A stretch of DNA of 64,000 bases, from contig CAXTHH010000008.1 of the NCBI GenBank assembly GCA_964244065.1, positions 15,946 through 79,945 of the forward strand. The letters run 5' to 3'. This stretch comes from JASLDZ01 sp964244065 (lineage in GTDB: Bacteria; Pseudomonadota; Alphaproteobacteria; Caulobacterales; Caulobacteraceae). A model generated the notes under the pieces. That model did not search any database, was not told the origin of the DNA, and was given only the letters and a program-made list of their open reading frames with translations. Numbering within the stretch: position 1 is the first letter of the stretch; each line of letters begins with the position of its first letter. The position numbers were made by a program, and so were the translations under genes. Of this stretch, positions 53,132 to 61,533 are shown piece after piece.

Positions 53132-53191
53132 CGCGTCGCCCGGGCCGTGGTCCGGACCGGCGCCCTCCTGTCCGCGTCCACCGGGGGCCGC

Positions 53192-54388
53192 ATGGCCGAG
53201 AGCGTGAACACCACCGTCCTCAACGCCGCGCACCGCGCGGCGGGCGGCCGCATGGTGGCCTTCGCCGGCTACGACATGCCCGTGCAGTACAGAGACGGCG
53301 TGCTGGCCGAGCACCGCTGGTGCCGCGAGCACGCGGGCCTGTTCGACGTCAGCCACATGGGGCCGGCCTTCCTGCAGCTGAACGCGCGCTCGGGCGACGC
53401 CGAGGCCGACCACGCCGCCGTGGCGGCGATCCTGGAGACGCTGGTCTGCGGCGACATCCGCGGGCTGAAGCCCGGCCAGCTCCGCTACACGCTGCTCATG
53501 AACGACGACGGCGGGATCCTGGACGACCTGATGGTCGGCCGCCCCGCCGACCCGACCTTAGCGGGCGTGCTCTACGTGGTGGTCAACGCCGGCACGAAGG
53601 AGGCCGACTTCCAGCGCATCGAGAAGGCGGCCGGCTTCCGCGCCCAGCTGAACCGGGCGGACGGCGGCGGCCTGCTGGCGCTGCAGGGGCCGGAGGCGGC
53701 GGCGGTGCTGGACGGGATCGTCCCCGGCGTCGCCGAGCTCGGCTTCATGACCTACGCCAGCTTCTCCTACGCGGGCGCGCGTATCGTGGTCTCCCGCTCG
53801 GGCTACACGGGGGAGGACGGGTTCGAGATCCTGACCGAGCCGCAGGTCGCCGAGCCGCTGTGGACCGCCCTGCTGGCCGACGCCCGCGTGCGGCCGATCG
53901 GCCTGGGCGCCCGGGACAGCCTGCGGCTGGAGGCCGGGCTGCCCCTGTACGGCCACGACATCGACGAGACCACCAGCCCCATCGAGGCCGGCCTCGGCTT
54001 CGCCGTGAACAAGCGCCGCCGCGAGGCGGGCGATTTCCCCGGCGCTGCCCGCGTGCTGCGCGAGCTGGCCGAAGGGCCGAGCCGCATTCGCGTCGGCCTG
54101 CGCCTGCCTCCGGGCGGCGCCCCGGCCCGAGAGGGCGCCACGGTGGTGCGCGAGTTCTCGCCGGAGGCCGGCCCCGAGGTCACCGAGGACGGCCGCCACC
54201 TGGGGGTGATCACCTCGGGCGGTCCCTCCCCCTCGCTCGGCGGCGGCGTGGCCATGGCCTACCTGCCCTACGATCACCGCGAGCCGGGCACGAAGGTCCA
54301 GGTGGTCGTGCGCGGCCGCAGCCAGACGGCCGAGGTCGCGCCCATGCCGTTCCATCCCCACCGCTATCACCGCAAGCCGAAGGTGTGA
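53192..54388 (+). CDS. gcvT: Aminomethyltransferase, glycine cleavage T protein
   Basis: Transfers the methylene group from lipoyl-bound aminomethyl to tetrahydrofolate, releasing ammonia. The 398-residue product has the motifs VAFAGYDMPVQYRDGVLAEH, HAGLFDVSHMG, and RSGYTGEDGFEI, plus the folate-site region ARDSLRLEAGLPLYGHDIDE. The ATG at 53192 gives the usual N-terminus; a GTG 45 nt upstream lies too near the riboswitch platform. First gene of the riboswitch-controlled operon; gcvH starts 5 nt after its stop. Confidence 0.95.
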   Translation: MAESVNTTVLNAAHRAAGGRMVAFAGYDMPVQYRDGVLAEHRWCREHAGLFDVSHMGPAFLQLNARSGDAEADHAAVAAILETLVCGDIRGLKPGQLRYTLLMNDDGGILDDLMVGRPADPTLAGVLYVVVNAGTKEADFQRIEKAAGFRAQLNRADGGGLLALQGPEAAAVLDGIVPGVAELGFMTYASFSYAGARIVVSRSGYTGEDGFEILTEPQVAEPLWTALLADARVRPIGLGARDSLRLEAGLPLYGHDIDETTSPIEAGLGFAVNKRRREAGDFPGAARVLRELAEGPSRIRVGLRLPPGGAPAREGATVVREFSPEAGPEVTEDGRHLGVITSGGPSPSLGGGVAMAYLPYDHREPGTKVQVVVRGRSQTAEVAPMPFHPHRYHRKPKV

Positions 54389-54393
54389 TCCCG

Positions 54394-54759
54394 ATGCGCT
54401 TCACCAAGGACCACGAGTGGGTCGAGCTCGACGGCGAGGTCGCCACCGTCGGCATCACCGCCTACGCCGCCGACCAGCTGGGCGACGTGGTGTTCGTAGA
54501 GACGCCCGAGGTCGGCAAGACCATCGGCAAGGGCGACCAGCTGGCCGTCGTCGAGAGCGTCAAGGCGGCCTCCGACGTCTACGCCCCGGTCTCCGGCGAG
54601 GTGGTGGAGGCCAACGGCCAGCTCGGCGACACGCCGGAGACGGTCAACGCCGAGCCCGAGCGGGGCGGCTGGTTCGCCAAGCTGAAGGTGAAAGACCCCG
54701 CGGAGGTCGAGGGCCTGATGGACCGCGCGGCCTACGAGGAATTTCTGAGCACTCTCTAG
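54394..54759 (+). CDS. gcvH: Glycine cleavage H protein
   Basis: The lipoyl carrier shuttling intermediates among P, T and L proteins. The 121-residue product has the family N-terminus RFTKDHEWVELDGEVATVGI and the lipoylated Lys57 in VVESVKAASDVYAPVSGEVV. Length is typical (about 120-130). It follows gcvT closely. A 125-nt family-A repeat separates it from gcvPA. Confidence 0.97.
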   Translation: MRFTKDHEWVELDGEVATVGITAYAADQLGDVVFVETPEVGKTIGKGDQLAVVESVKAASDVYAPVSGEVVEANGQLGDTPETVNAEPERGGWFAKLKVKDPAEVEGLMDRAAYEEFLSTL

Positions 54760-54762
54760 GGA

Positions 54763-54887
54763 TTTCCCGCTCATCCCCGTGGAAGCGGGGACCCAGTGTG
54801 AGCGGCGCGCATCGGCTGTCCCGACTTCCGCAGGCCTGGGTGCGCGGAGTCAGAACTGGGTCCCCGCTTCCGCGGGGATGAGCGGAA
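54763..54887. repeat. Family-A hairpin-pair repeat between gcvH and gcvPA
   Basis: The best copy in the window. The left arm 54763-54797 (TTTCCCGCTCATCCCCGTGG, then AAGCGGGGACCCAGT) and the right arm 54855-54887 are reverse complements apart from one inserted C and one substitution. The element fills the intergenic gap from 4 nt after the gcvH stop to 5 nt before the gcvPA ATG. It could form a long transcript hairpin within the operon. Confidence 0.9.
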
Positions 54888-54891
54888 ACGA

Positions 54892-56241
54892 ATGAGATAC
54901 CTTCCCCTGACCCCCGACGACCGGCGCGAGATGCTGGGCGTCATCGGTGCGCGCTCCATCGACGACCTGTTCGTCGACGTGCCCGCCTCCGCCCGGCTGG
55001 ATGGGCCCGTGGACCTGCCGCGGCACGCCGGCGAGCTGGAGGTCACGCGCGAGCTGTCCCGTCTGGCGGGGCGCAACCGCGTGGCTGGCGATGCGCCCTT
55101 CTTCTGCGGCGCGGGCGCCTACCGCCACCATGTGCCGGCGACGGTGGACCACCTGATCCAGCGCAGCGAGTTCCTGACCAGCTACACGCCCTACCAGCCC
55201 GAGATCTCCCAGGGCACGCTGCAGGTGCTGTTCGAGTTCCAGACGCAGGTGGCGGCGCTGCTCGGCATGGAGACGGCCAACGCCTCGCTCTACGACGGCT
55301 CCACCGCCGCGGCCGAGGCGGTGATGATGGCCGGCCGCGTCACGCGGCGGACCCGGGCCGTGCTCTCCCCCGGCCTGCACCCCCACTACGTCGAAACCAT
55401 CCAGACGCTGGCGTTCGCCGCGGGCATGGAGGTGGTCGCCCTGCCGCTGGCGGTGGACGGCGAGGCGCAGGTGCTCGACCAGCTCGGGCCCGACGTGGCC
55501 TGCGTGGTGGTTCAGACGCCCAACCTGTTCGGCACGGCCACGGACGTCACCGCCATCGGCGAGGCCGCACGGGCCGCCGGCGCGCTGATGATCACCGTCA
55601 CGACCGAGTGCGTGTCGCTGGGCCTGCTCAAGTCGCCGGGCGAGATGGGCGCGGACATCGCCGTGGCCGAGGGCCAGTCGCTTGGCGTCGGCCTGAACTT
55701 CGGCGGCCCCTACGTCGGCCTGTTCGCCTGCAAAGAGAAGCTGGTGCGCCAGGCGCCCGGGCGCCTGTGCGGCGAGACCGTGGACGCCGACGGCCGGCGC
55801 GGCTTCGTGCTGACGCTCTCCACGCGCGAGCAGCACATCCGGCGCGACAAGGCGACCAGCAACATCTGCACCAACAGCGGCCTCTGCGCCCTCGCGTGGA
55901 CCATCCACATGAGCCTCCTGGGCGAGGCGGGCCTGCGGCGGCTGGCGGCCGCGAACCACGCCAAGGCGCGGCAGCTGGCCGAGGCGGCCGCACGCATCCC
56001 GGGCGTCGAGGTGCTGACGAAGCGCTTCTTCAACGAGATCGCCGTGCGCACGCCGATCCCGGCCGCCGAATTCGTCCAGCGGTTGGCGGAAGGCGCGGGC
56101 GTGCTCGCCGGCGTGCCCGTCTCCCGCCTCGCCCCCCGCGCGGGCATGGACGACGTGCTGCTGCTCGCCGCCACCGAGACCAACACGGACACGGACTTCC
56201 TCGTACTCCAGAAGGCGGCCACCCGGCTGATGGGCGAATGA
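54892..56241 (+). CDS. gcvPA: Glycine dehydrogenase (decarboxylating) subunit 1
   Basis: The N-terminal half of the split P protein, which with GcvPB decarboxylates glycine using PLP. The 449-residue product begins RYLPLTPDDRREMLGVIG. It carries FFCGAGAYRHHVPATVDHL, TPYQPEISQGTLQVLFEFQT and NLNFGGPYVGLFA-like LNFGGPYVGLFACKEKLVRQ. Length fits (about 440-450). The ribosome binding site is formed by the right end of the family-A repeat (GCGGAAACGA before ATG), which is weak. gcvPB overlaps its stop (ATGA). Confidence 0.95.
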   Translation: MRYLPLTPDDRREMLGVIGARSIDDLFVDVPASARLDGPVDLPRHAGELEVTRELSRLAGRNRVAGDAPFFCGAGAYRHHVPATVDHLIQRSEFLTSYTPYQPEISQGTLQVLFEFQTQVAALLGMETANASLYDGSTAAAEAVMMAGRVTRRTRAVLSPGLHPHYVETIQTLAFAAGMEVVALPLAVDGEAQVLDQLGPDVACVVVQTPNLFGTATDVTAIGEAARAAGALMITVTTECVSLGLLKSPGEMGADIAVAEGQSLGVGLNFGGPYVGLFACKEKLVRQAPGRLCGETVDADGRRGFVLTLSTREQHIRRDKATSNICTNSGLCALAWTIHMSLLGEAGLRRLAAANHAKARQLAEAAARIPGVEVLTKRFFNEIAVRTPIPAAEFVQRLAEGAGVLAGVPVSRLAPRAGMDDVLLLAATETNTDTDFLVLQKAATRLMGE

Positions 56242-57827
56242 GCAGCACCATGAACAGCGTCGGCCGTCCGACCCGCCCCGCGGCGACCAACGACTACGTC
56301 CACCCGACGCTCACCGGGGGCCGCGGCCTGATGCAGGACGAGCCGCTGATCTTCGAGCTGGGCGGCTGGGACAAGACGGGCGTGGACCTGCCCGAGGTGG
56401 ACGCCGGGGTCGCCGACGACCTCGCGGGGCTGACCCGCGACGCGCCGATCGGCCTGCCGGGGCTGAGCGAGCCCGAGGCCATGCGCCACTACGTGCGGCT
56501 CAGCCAGAAGAACCACGCCATCGACCTGGCGCTCTACCCGCTCGGCTCGTGCACCATGAAGCACAACCCGCGCCTGAACGAGCGCGTGGCGCGCATGGCG
56601 GGCTTCGCCGACGTGCACCCGCTGCAGCCGCAGTCCACCGTCCAGGGCGCCATCGAGCTGATGGACGGGCTGGCGCACTGGCTGAAGACGCTGACGGGCA
56701 TGCCGGCGGTGGCCCTCAGCCCCAAGGCGGGTGCGCACGGCGAGCTCTGCGGCCTCCTGGCCATCCGCGCCGCGCACCGGGCGGCGGGCCACGGCATCCG
56801 CAGCGAGCATCCGCGCAACACGGTGCTGACGCCCACCAGCGCCCACGGCACCAACCCGGCCACCGCCGCCTTCGTCGGCTACAAGGTGGTGGAGATCGCC
56901 CAGACGGCGGACGGGCGCGTCGATCTCGCCGACCTTCAGTCCAAGATGGGCGAGCACGTGGCCGCCATCATGGTCACTAACCCCAACACCTGCGGCCTGT
57001 TCGAGCGCGATATCGTGGAGATCGCCCGGATCACGCACGAGGCGGGGGCCTACTTCTACTGCGACGGGGCCAACTTCAACGCCATCGTCGGGCGGGTGCG
57101 GCCGGGCGACCTGGGCGTCGACGCCATGCACATCAACCTGCACAAGACCTTCTCCACCCCGCACGGCGGCGGGGGCCCGGGCGCCGGCCCCGTGGTGCTG
57201 AGCGAGGCGCTGGCCCCGTTCGCGCCCCGTCCCTGGATCACCCACGGCGCGGACGGTTGGGAGCTCCTGGAGGACGGGGAGGACACGCAGGGCGCCTTCG
57301 GCCGCATGTGCGCCTTCCACGGCCAGATGGGCATGTTCACCCGCGCCTACGCCTACATGCTCAGCCACGGCGCCGACGGCCTGCGCCAGGTGGCCGAGGA
57401 TGCGGTGCTGAATGCCAACTACCTGAAGGCGCGCCTGTCCGCCGCCATGAGCCCGGCCTTCCCCAACGGCCCCTGCATGCACGAGGCGCTGTTCGACGAC
57501 AGCTGGCTGGAGGGCACGGGGGTGACCACGCTCGACTTCGCCAAGGCCATGATCGACGAGGGCTTCCACCCCATGACCATGTACTTCCCGCTGGTGGTCC
57601 ACGGCGCGATGCTGATCGAGCCCACCGAGACCGAGCCCAAGGCGGAGCTGGACCGCTTCGCCGATACGCTGGTCGCGCTGGCCGAGGCCGCCAAGGCCGG
57701 AGACGTGGAGCGCTTCAAGGGCGCCCCCTACCACGCCCCCCTGCGCCGGCTGGACGAGACCGGCGCCGCGCGCAAGCCGCGCCTGCGCTGGCGACCGGAG
57801 ACGCAGCTCCCGCTCGCCGCCGAGTAG
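56238..57827 (+). CDS. gcvPB: Glycine dehydrogenase (decarboxylating) subunit 2
   Basis: The C-terminal, PLP-binding half of the split P protein. The 529-residue product has YPLGSCTMKHNPRLNE, TSAHGTNPATAAFVGYKVVE, and the PLP Lys in HINLHKTFSTPHGGGGPGAG. Length fits the family (480-530). Translationally coupled to gcvPA. The stop lies 3 nt from the stop of the convergent DUF262 gene, with no visible terminator. The lipoamide dehydrogenase gene is elsewhere. Confidence 0.96.
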   Translation: MSSTMNSVGRPTRPAATNDYVHPTLTGGRGLMQDEPLIFELGGWDKTGVDLPEVDAGVADDLAGLTRDAPIGLPGLSEPEAMRHYVRLSQKNHAIDLALYPLGSCTMKHNPRLNERVARMAGFADVHPLQPQSTVQGAIELMDGLAHWLKTLTGMPAVALSPKAGAHGELCGLLAIRAAHRAAGHGIRSEHPRNTVLTPTSAHGTNPATAAFVGYKVVEIAQTADGRVDLADLQSKMGEHVAAIMVTNPNTCGLFERDIVEIARITHEAGAYFYCDGANFNAIVGRVRPGDLGVDAMHINLHKTFSTPHGGGGPGAGPVVLSEALAPFAPRPWITHGADGWELLEDGEDTQGAFGRMCAFHGQMGMFTRAYAYMLSHGADGLRQVAEDAVLNANYLKARLSAAMSPAFPNGPCMHEALFDDSWLEGTGVTTLDFAKAMIDEGFHPMTMYFPLVVHGAMLIEPTETEPKAELDRFADTLVALAEAAKAGDVERFKGAPYHAPLRRLDETGAARKPRLRWRPETQLPLAAE

Positions 57828-57830
57828 ATG

Positions 57831-59726
57831 TCAGGCGGCGAGCACTTCGCTCTCGACGATTTCGTCCTCCTGCTCTTCTTCCGGCTCGGCGGAGCCGCTC
57901 GGGAACGTCTCCGCCGGCTGGGCTTCGCCCCGATATGCGGGCTTGCCCATCGCCACCTCAATCAGTTGGAGAAGCGCTTCGCGACGGGCTACATAGAAGG
58001 CTTCGAATTGATCGGCTCGCAGTAGCGTCGGCTCTATCCCGTGCGAGCGCAAAATCTGGTCTTGCTCGTCCACGTTGCTGACCGACTTCTCCTTCAAGAG
58101 ACGCGCCAGATATATTGACGGCGCAACTCCGCCTATAATCCGGTTCGATTTATAGAATAACGGCGTCTTGTTGACGACGGTGTCGTACTTGCCCCGCTTC
58201 ACGCCGTTCGCTTCGCACCAGGCGCGCGGGAAGATGTGGTGAATATCTACGGCCTCACCGTGATAGGTAAGCTGTTCGAAGGGCTGGCCCGAACGGAAGT
58301 CACGAGCCTTGTCGCGCATCAGCAGCACGTGCACGCCCTTGTAAGCGGCCGACAAGCGCGACGTCATGGTGTCCAGCCGCTCGGAGCGGAAAGTCGCGTC
58401 CCGGACGGTGGTCGGCTCTTCGCCGCCTGTGATCCACGCGGGAACCTCCTGCACGTCGCGGGCGAAGCGGCTCTCGATGGCCGAGCCGTAGAGTTCGCCG
58501 AACACGCCGCACCACCACCAGCGGATCAGCTTGGCGCGGACATCCTGCGTCTCCGCCGCTGGGCCTAGGTCCGCAAGGATCACCGCGAGCGGAATCAGCT
58601 GCGACTGGTAGGGCAGGTCCTTGACCCCATAAACGCGCTCGCCGAACAACAGCTTGCCTGCGGCCACGAAACCGGCCTCCAAACGCGGCGCAAGCGAGCG
58701 GTAGGCATCCAGCGGCACGCGCAGCAGGTCGTCGCGCTTTGCGGTGACTGGAGGCGGCTCGCCTCCGCCGGCCGTTGACCGCCGTCGCTCGAGACTGTGC
58801 AGCAACGACACGGCCTGGAGCAGGTCGGTGGGTTGGAGCTGAGTGAGCACATTGCGGGGAAAGGTGATGCCGGCCGCTATGCGCTTGGCTCGGCCCTCGC
58901 CCGCCTCGCTCCCGCCGCGCCAGTCGGCCCGGAGATCGAAGGAGCTTGCGGCGTAGATCGCGGTCAAGAGCTCGAAGGCGTCCAGCTTCTCGCCGCCCGT
59001 GTTCACCTTCTCGAACACCAGGCACACCGCCTCACGTGAGGTCGATCTGTCGAGCTCGATCACGGGCATTTGGTACTGCTTGGAAGAGGCCAGCACCTCA
59101 TCGTGGAAGCGGCGGAAGAACCGCCGTTGCTCACGCCCGTCTTCCCGGTCAGCCCAGTGGTCCTCAAAGCCTTCTTCCCATCCGCGGAGGTCGAAGATTC
59201 GGTTGGTGGGAAACATGCGCTGCTCGTACTCGCGCTCAGGTGTCGAGAGGTCGCGGACGATCTCGAATCCCCGCAGCTCGGTCCTGTCCTCCCGAACCCC
59301 TACGATGGCCGCCTCTCGGTCGACCTCCGAGTCGAGGGCCGCAACCATGTCGATATAGTACCAGCGCCTGATCGCTTGCTTCTTCACGTCCCGCGTTGCG
59401 ACCACATCCTTACGCATCGTCAGCTGATACAGCGACGTTATCCGCTGCTGGCCATCCAGTACGAGCGCGTCCGGCCTGACCGCCGAGTTCACCTCCGGCG
59501 CCCCCTCGATCAGGCGCGGCTTGAAGTCCACTTCCCCGCCCGTCTGCAGCGTCATGAGAGTGCCGACGGGGAAGGAGCGCGAGACGGAGGCCAGCAGGGC
59601 GCGCAGGCCGTCATCCTTCCAGACCCAGCTCCGCTGAAAGTCGGGGAGCTGCAGCTGACCCGAGTGCGCCTGTTTGAGCAGCTCCTCCAGGGGCTTTTTG
59701 GTGCTGTCGAACGATACGCGAGTCAC
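57831..59726 (-). CDS. DUF262/DUF1524 GmrSD-like restriction protein
   Basis: A 631-residue fusion resembling type IV (modification-dependent) restriction enzymes such as GmrSD, BrxU and SspE. The N-terminal DUF262 domain has QLPDFQRSWVWKDD and the nucleotide-binding DGQQR at 91-95, then FEKVNTGGEKLDAFELL. The C-terminal domain carries an HNH/DUF1524-type nuclease motif HHIFP at about 496-500, with NKTPLFYKSNRIIGG following. The acidic tail (EEEQEDEIVESE) is probably disordered. The GTG start has GGAGAGG 4 nt upstream. Less GC-rich than its neighbours and without other defence genes nearby, it is likely a horizontally gained stand-alone defence gene. Confidence 0.88.
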   Translation of the reverse strand: MTRVSFDSTKKPLEELLKQAHSGQLQLPDFQRSWVWKDDGLRALLASVSRSFPVGTLMTLQTGGEVDFKPRLIEGAPEVNSAVRPDALVLDGQQRITSLYQLTMRKDVVATRDVKKQAIRRWYYIDMVAALDSEVDREAAIVGVREDRTELRGFEIVRDLSTPEREYEQRMFPTNRIFDLRGWEEGFEDHWADREDGREQRRFFRRFHDEVLASSKQYQMPVIELDRSTSREAVCLVFEKVNTGGEKLDAFELLTAIYAASSFDLRADWRGGSEAGEGRAKRIAAGITFPRNVLTQLQPTDLLQAVSLLHSLERRRSTAGGGEPPPVTAKRDDLLRVPLDAYRSLAPRLEAGFVAAGKLLFGERVYGVKDLPYQSQLIPLAVILADLGPAAETQDVRAKLIRWWWCGVFGELYGSAIESRFARDVQEVPAWITGGEEPTTVRDATFRSERLDTMTSRLSAAYKGVHVLLMRDKARDFRSGQPFEQLTYHGEAVDIHHIFPRAWCEANGVKRGKYDTVVNKTPLFYKSNRIIGGVAPSIYLARLLKEKSVSNVDEQDQILRSHGIEPTLLRADQFEAFYVARREALLQLIEVAMGKPAYRGEAQPAETFPSGSAEPEEEQEDEIVESEVLAA

Positions 59727-59787
59727 GCCACCTCTCCGGGTTGGAGCGCGAAGCTAGTCCAAGCGGGGCGCAATGCGCCAGTGAACC

Positions 59788-59814
59788 CGGTAAGGTGACT
59801 TCGCCGTAAGGTCA
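59788..59814. promoter_or_regulatory. Direct repeat in a divergent promoter region
   Basis: C(G/C)GTAAGGT(G/C)A occurs twice, at 59788-59798 and 59804-59814, a 16-bp period between the DUF262 gene (start 59726) and the gene at 59841. On the minus strand it reads as tandem ACCTTAC. It may be a regulator site or part of overlapping promoters. Confidence 0.3.
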
Positions 59815-59840
59815 TGGTCCCGCAACCCGCGCCGCCCTAG

Positions 59841-60245
59841 ATGGCGCGGGTGGAGGGCGCATTGCGAGCCAAGGCGACGTGGGAGCGGTGGTTGTGGATG
59901 GCGGTCGGCTTCGTGCTGATCGTCGTCGGGATCGCCGGCGCCATGATCCCCTTCACGCTGCACCTGCTGGGCGGGTTCGCGATCCTGGGGATCATCCTGA
60001 TCCTGCGGAACTCGCGCACCTGGCGACGCCGCTTCGTGCGGATGCAGCACCGGCACCCCCGCTGGCTAATGCCGGTACGGCGTGTGCTCCGCGGGGAGGT
60101 GTGGCCGGTGCTGTGGCACGAGGCGCTGCGGACGGAGCGGTTCGTGCTCGGCCTCGTCCGGCTGCGACGGGCGCGGAGGCTCCAGCGCTGGCGGCGCGCC
60201 ATCTGGCGGCGGACAGGGTGGGGTCGACGGGTCAGCCCGTCCTGA
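59841..60245 (+). CDS. PGPGW-type small membrane protein
   Basis: A 134-residue protein with one or two transmembrane helices at about residues 16-38 and 41-57 (WLWMAVGFVLIVVGIAGAMI, then the hydrophobic stretch after PFTLHL). A strongly basic Arg/Trp-rich tail follows, suggesting membrane-surface contact. The helix-loop-helix layout resembles PGPGW/DUF454-like proteins of unknown function. Its last 14 bases overlap the convergent ruvX gene. Confidence 0.55.
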   Translation: MARVEGALRAKATWERWLWMAVGFVLIVVGIAGAMIPFTLHLLGGFAILGIILILRNSRTWRRRFVRMQHRHPRWLMPVRRVLRGEVWPVLWHEALRTERFVLGLVRLRRARRLQRWRRAIWRRTGWGRRVSPS

Positions 60246-60702
60246 CCCGGTCGAGCGCGCCCTGCAGGATGTAGGCGGCGGCGGCGCGGTCCACGACCTC
60301 GGCCCGCCTGGCGCGCGTCAGGTCGGCCTCGCCGATCAGCATCCGGTTCACGGCCGCCGAGGACAGCCGCTCGTCCCAGTAGCTGATGGCCAGCTCGGGC
60401 CGCAGGCGCAGCAGGTTGCGGCCGAAGGCGCGGGAGGACTGGCAGCGCGCGCCCTCCGTGCCGTCCATGTTCACGGGCAGGCCGATCACGATCCCGCTCG
60501 CCCCGCGCGTGGCCATGAGCGCGAACAGCGTCTGCGCCTCCACGGTGAACTTGGTGCGCCGGATCAGCTCCAGCGGGCTGGCGATCGTGCGGGTGAGGTC
60601 GCTGACCGCCACGCCGATGGTCTTCTCGCCGAGGTCTAGGCCCGCCCACGGCGTGCGCGGCGGCGTTGCCGCGGACAGCTCCAGCAGATCGACGACGGCC
60701 AT
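60232..60702 (-). CDS. ruvX: Putative Holliday junction resolvase RuvX (YqgF)
   Basis: A 156-residue RNase H-fold nuclease also implicated in pre-16S rRNA processing. Motifs: GLDLGEKTIGVAVSD (first acidic residue), IVIGLPVNMDGTEG, the catalytic YWDERLSS, and DRAAAAYILQGALD. The N-terminus has about 18 extra residues before the fold. Divergent from gatC with 61 nt between starts, a common alphaproteobacterial order. Confidence 0.93.
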   Translation of the reverse strand: MAVVDLLELSAATPPRTPWAGLDLGEKTIGVAVSDLTRTIASPLELIRRTKFTVEAQTLFALMATRGASGIVIGLPVNMDGTEGARCQSSRAFGRNLLRLRPELAISYWDERLSSAAVNRMLIGEADLTRARRAEVVDRAAAAYILQGALDRVRTG

Positions 60703-60763
60703 GCCGGCGGCTTGGCGCGCCGGCCCGCCCGTGTCAAAGCGCGGCGCGAGAAGGAGCATCCGC

Positions 60764-61051
60764 ATGGCCGTCGACGCCGCCACCGTCCGCCGCGTGGCCC
60801 GCCTCGCCCGCATCGCCGAGCCGGAGGAGCGGCTGGAGCCGCTCGCCGCCGAGCTGAACGGCATCCTGGCCTGGATCGAGCAGCTGGACGAGGTGGACAC
60901 CGAGGGCGTGGAGCCGCTCAGCTCCAACGTCGCCGCCAAGCTGCCGATGCGCGAGGACGTGGTGGCCGACGGCGGTGACGCGGAGCGCGTGCTGCGCAAC
61001 GCGCCCCGGGCCAAGGACGGCTTCTTCGTGGTGCCCAAGGTGGTCGAGTAG
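60764..61051 (+). CDS. gatC: Asp-tRNA(Asn)/Glu-tRNA(Gln) amidotransferase subunit C
   Basis: The small belt subunit of GatCAB, which amidates mischarged tRNA. The 95-residue product has VRRVARLARIAEPEERLEPL, the EELNGIL-like AELNGILAWIEQLDEVDTEG, and the C-terminal VLRNAPRAKDGFFVVPKVVE. GAAGGAG precedes the ATG. A small unknown gene separates it from gatA. Confidence 0.95.
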   Translation: MAVDAATVRRVARLARIAEPEERLEPLAAELNGILAWIEQLDEVDTEGVEPLSSNVAAKLPMREDVVADGGDAERVLRNAPRAKDGFFVVPKVVE

Positions 61052-61147
61052 GGCGGCCAATCGGTCGCGGCCCGGCGCCCTCGGGCCGCCCGTTTCCCGC
61101 CGCAAAGGCTGCCGAGTTTCAGCGAAGTAACCCCTGGGAGGCGTTCG

Positions 61148-61492
61148 GTGGCCCAGCTCACCCTCGACGACAAGCGCGACATCACGCGGCGGCTCGGCTA
61201 CCGGCTGGAGCTGAAGGAGGGCGATCCGCGCGGCGCGCTGATCGACCCTGACGGGCGGCACAAGGGCCTGTTCCTGCCCTGCAAGGCCACCGACGTCTGG
61301 GTCTGGAACGAGGCCGTATTCCGTCATCGCCTGAGCCGCCACAAGGAGGGCGGCGTCTATCGCCGGCTCGACACCCCCACCGGCGAGCCGCGCACCGGCA
61401 GCTACGAGCATGTCTGGCCGGGGGAGAAGGAGATCGTCGTCCTGCCCCGCGACGAGTTCGAGGACCTGGGCGCGGCCGGTCGGCTGGACTGA
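61148..61492 (+). CDS. Small protein between gatC and gatA, unknown
   Basis: A 114-residue soluble protein with a GTG start and an excellent ribosome binding site (GGGAGG at 61136-61141, 6 nt upstream). It is rich in charged and aromatic residues, with TDVWVWNEAVFRHRLSRHKE and YEHVWPGEKEIVVLPRDEFE. No motif of a known family is evident. Its position inside the gatCA unit suggests co-expression, though 96 nt separate it from gatC. It might be an insertion without functional link. Confidence 0.7.
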   Translation: MAQLTLDDKRDITRRLGYRLELKEGDPRGALIDPDGRHKGLFLPCKATDVWVWNEAVFRHRLSRHKEGGVYRRLDTPTGEPRTGSYEHVWPGEKEIVVLPRDEFEDLGAAGRLD

Positions 61493-61533
61493 CCGCTTCC
61501 CCCGCCGGGGGGCTTGCGGTTAGAGGGGGCGCC

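Noticed and set aside
53147..53191. GTG 53147 as gcvT start
   Set aside because: It would begin within the riboswitch expression platform and add 15 non-conserved residues; ATG 53192 fits the family.
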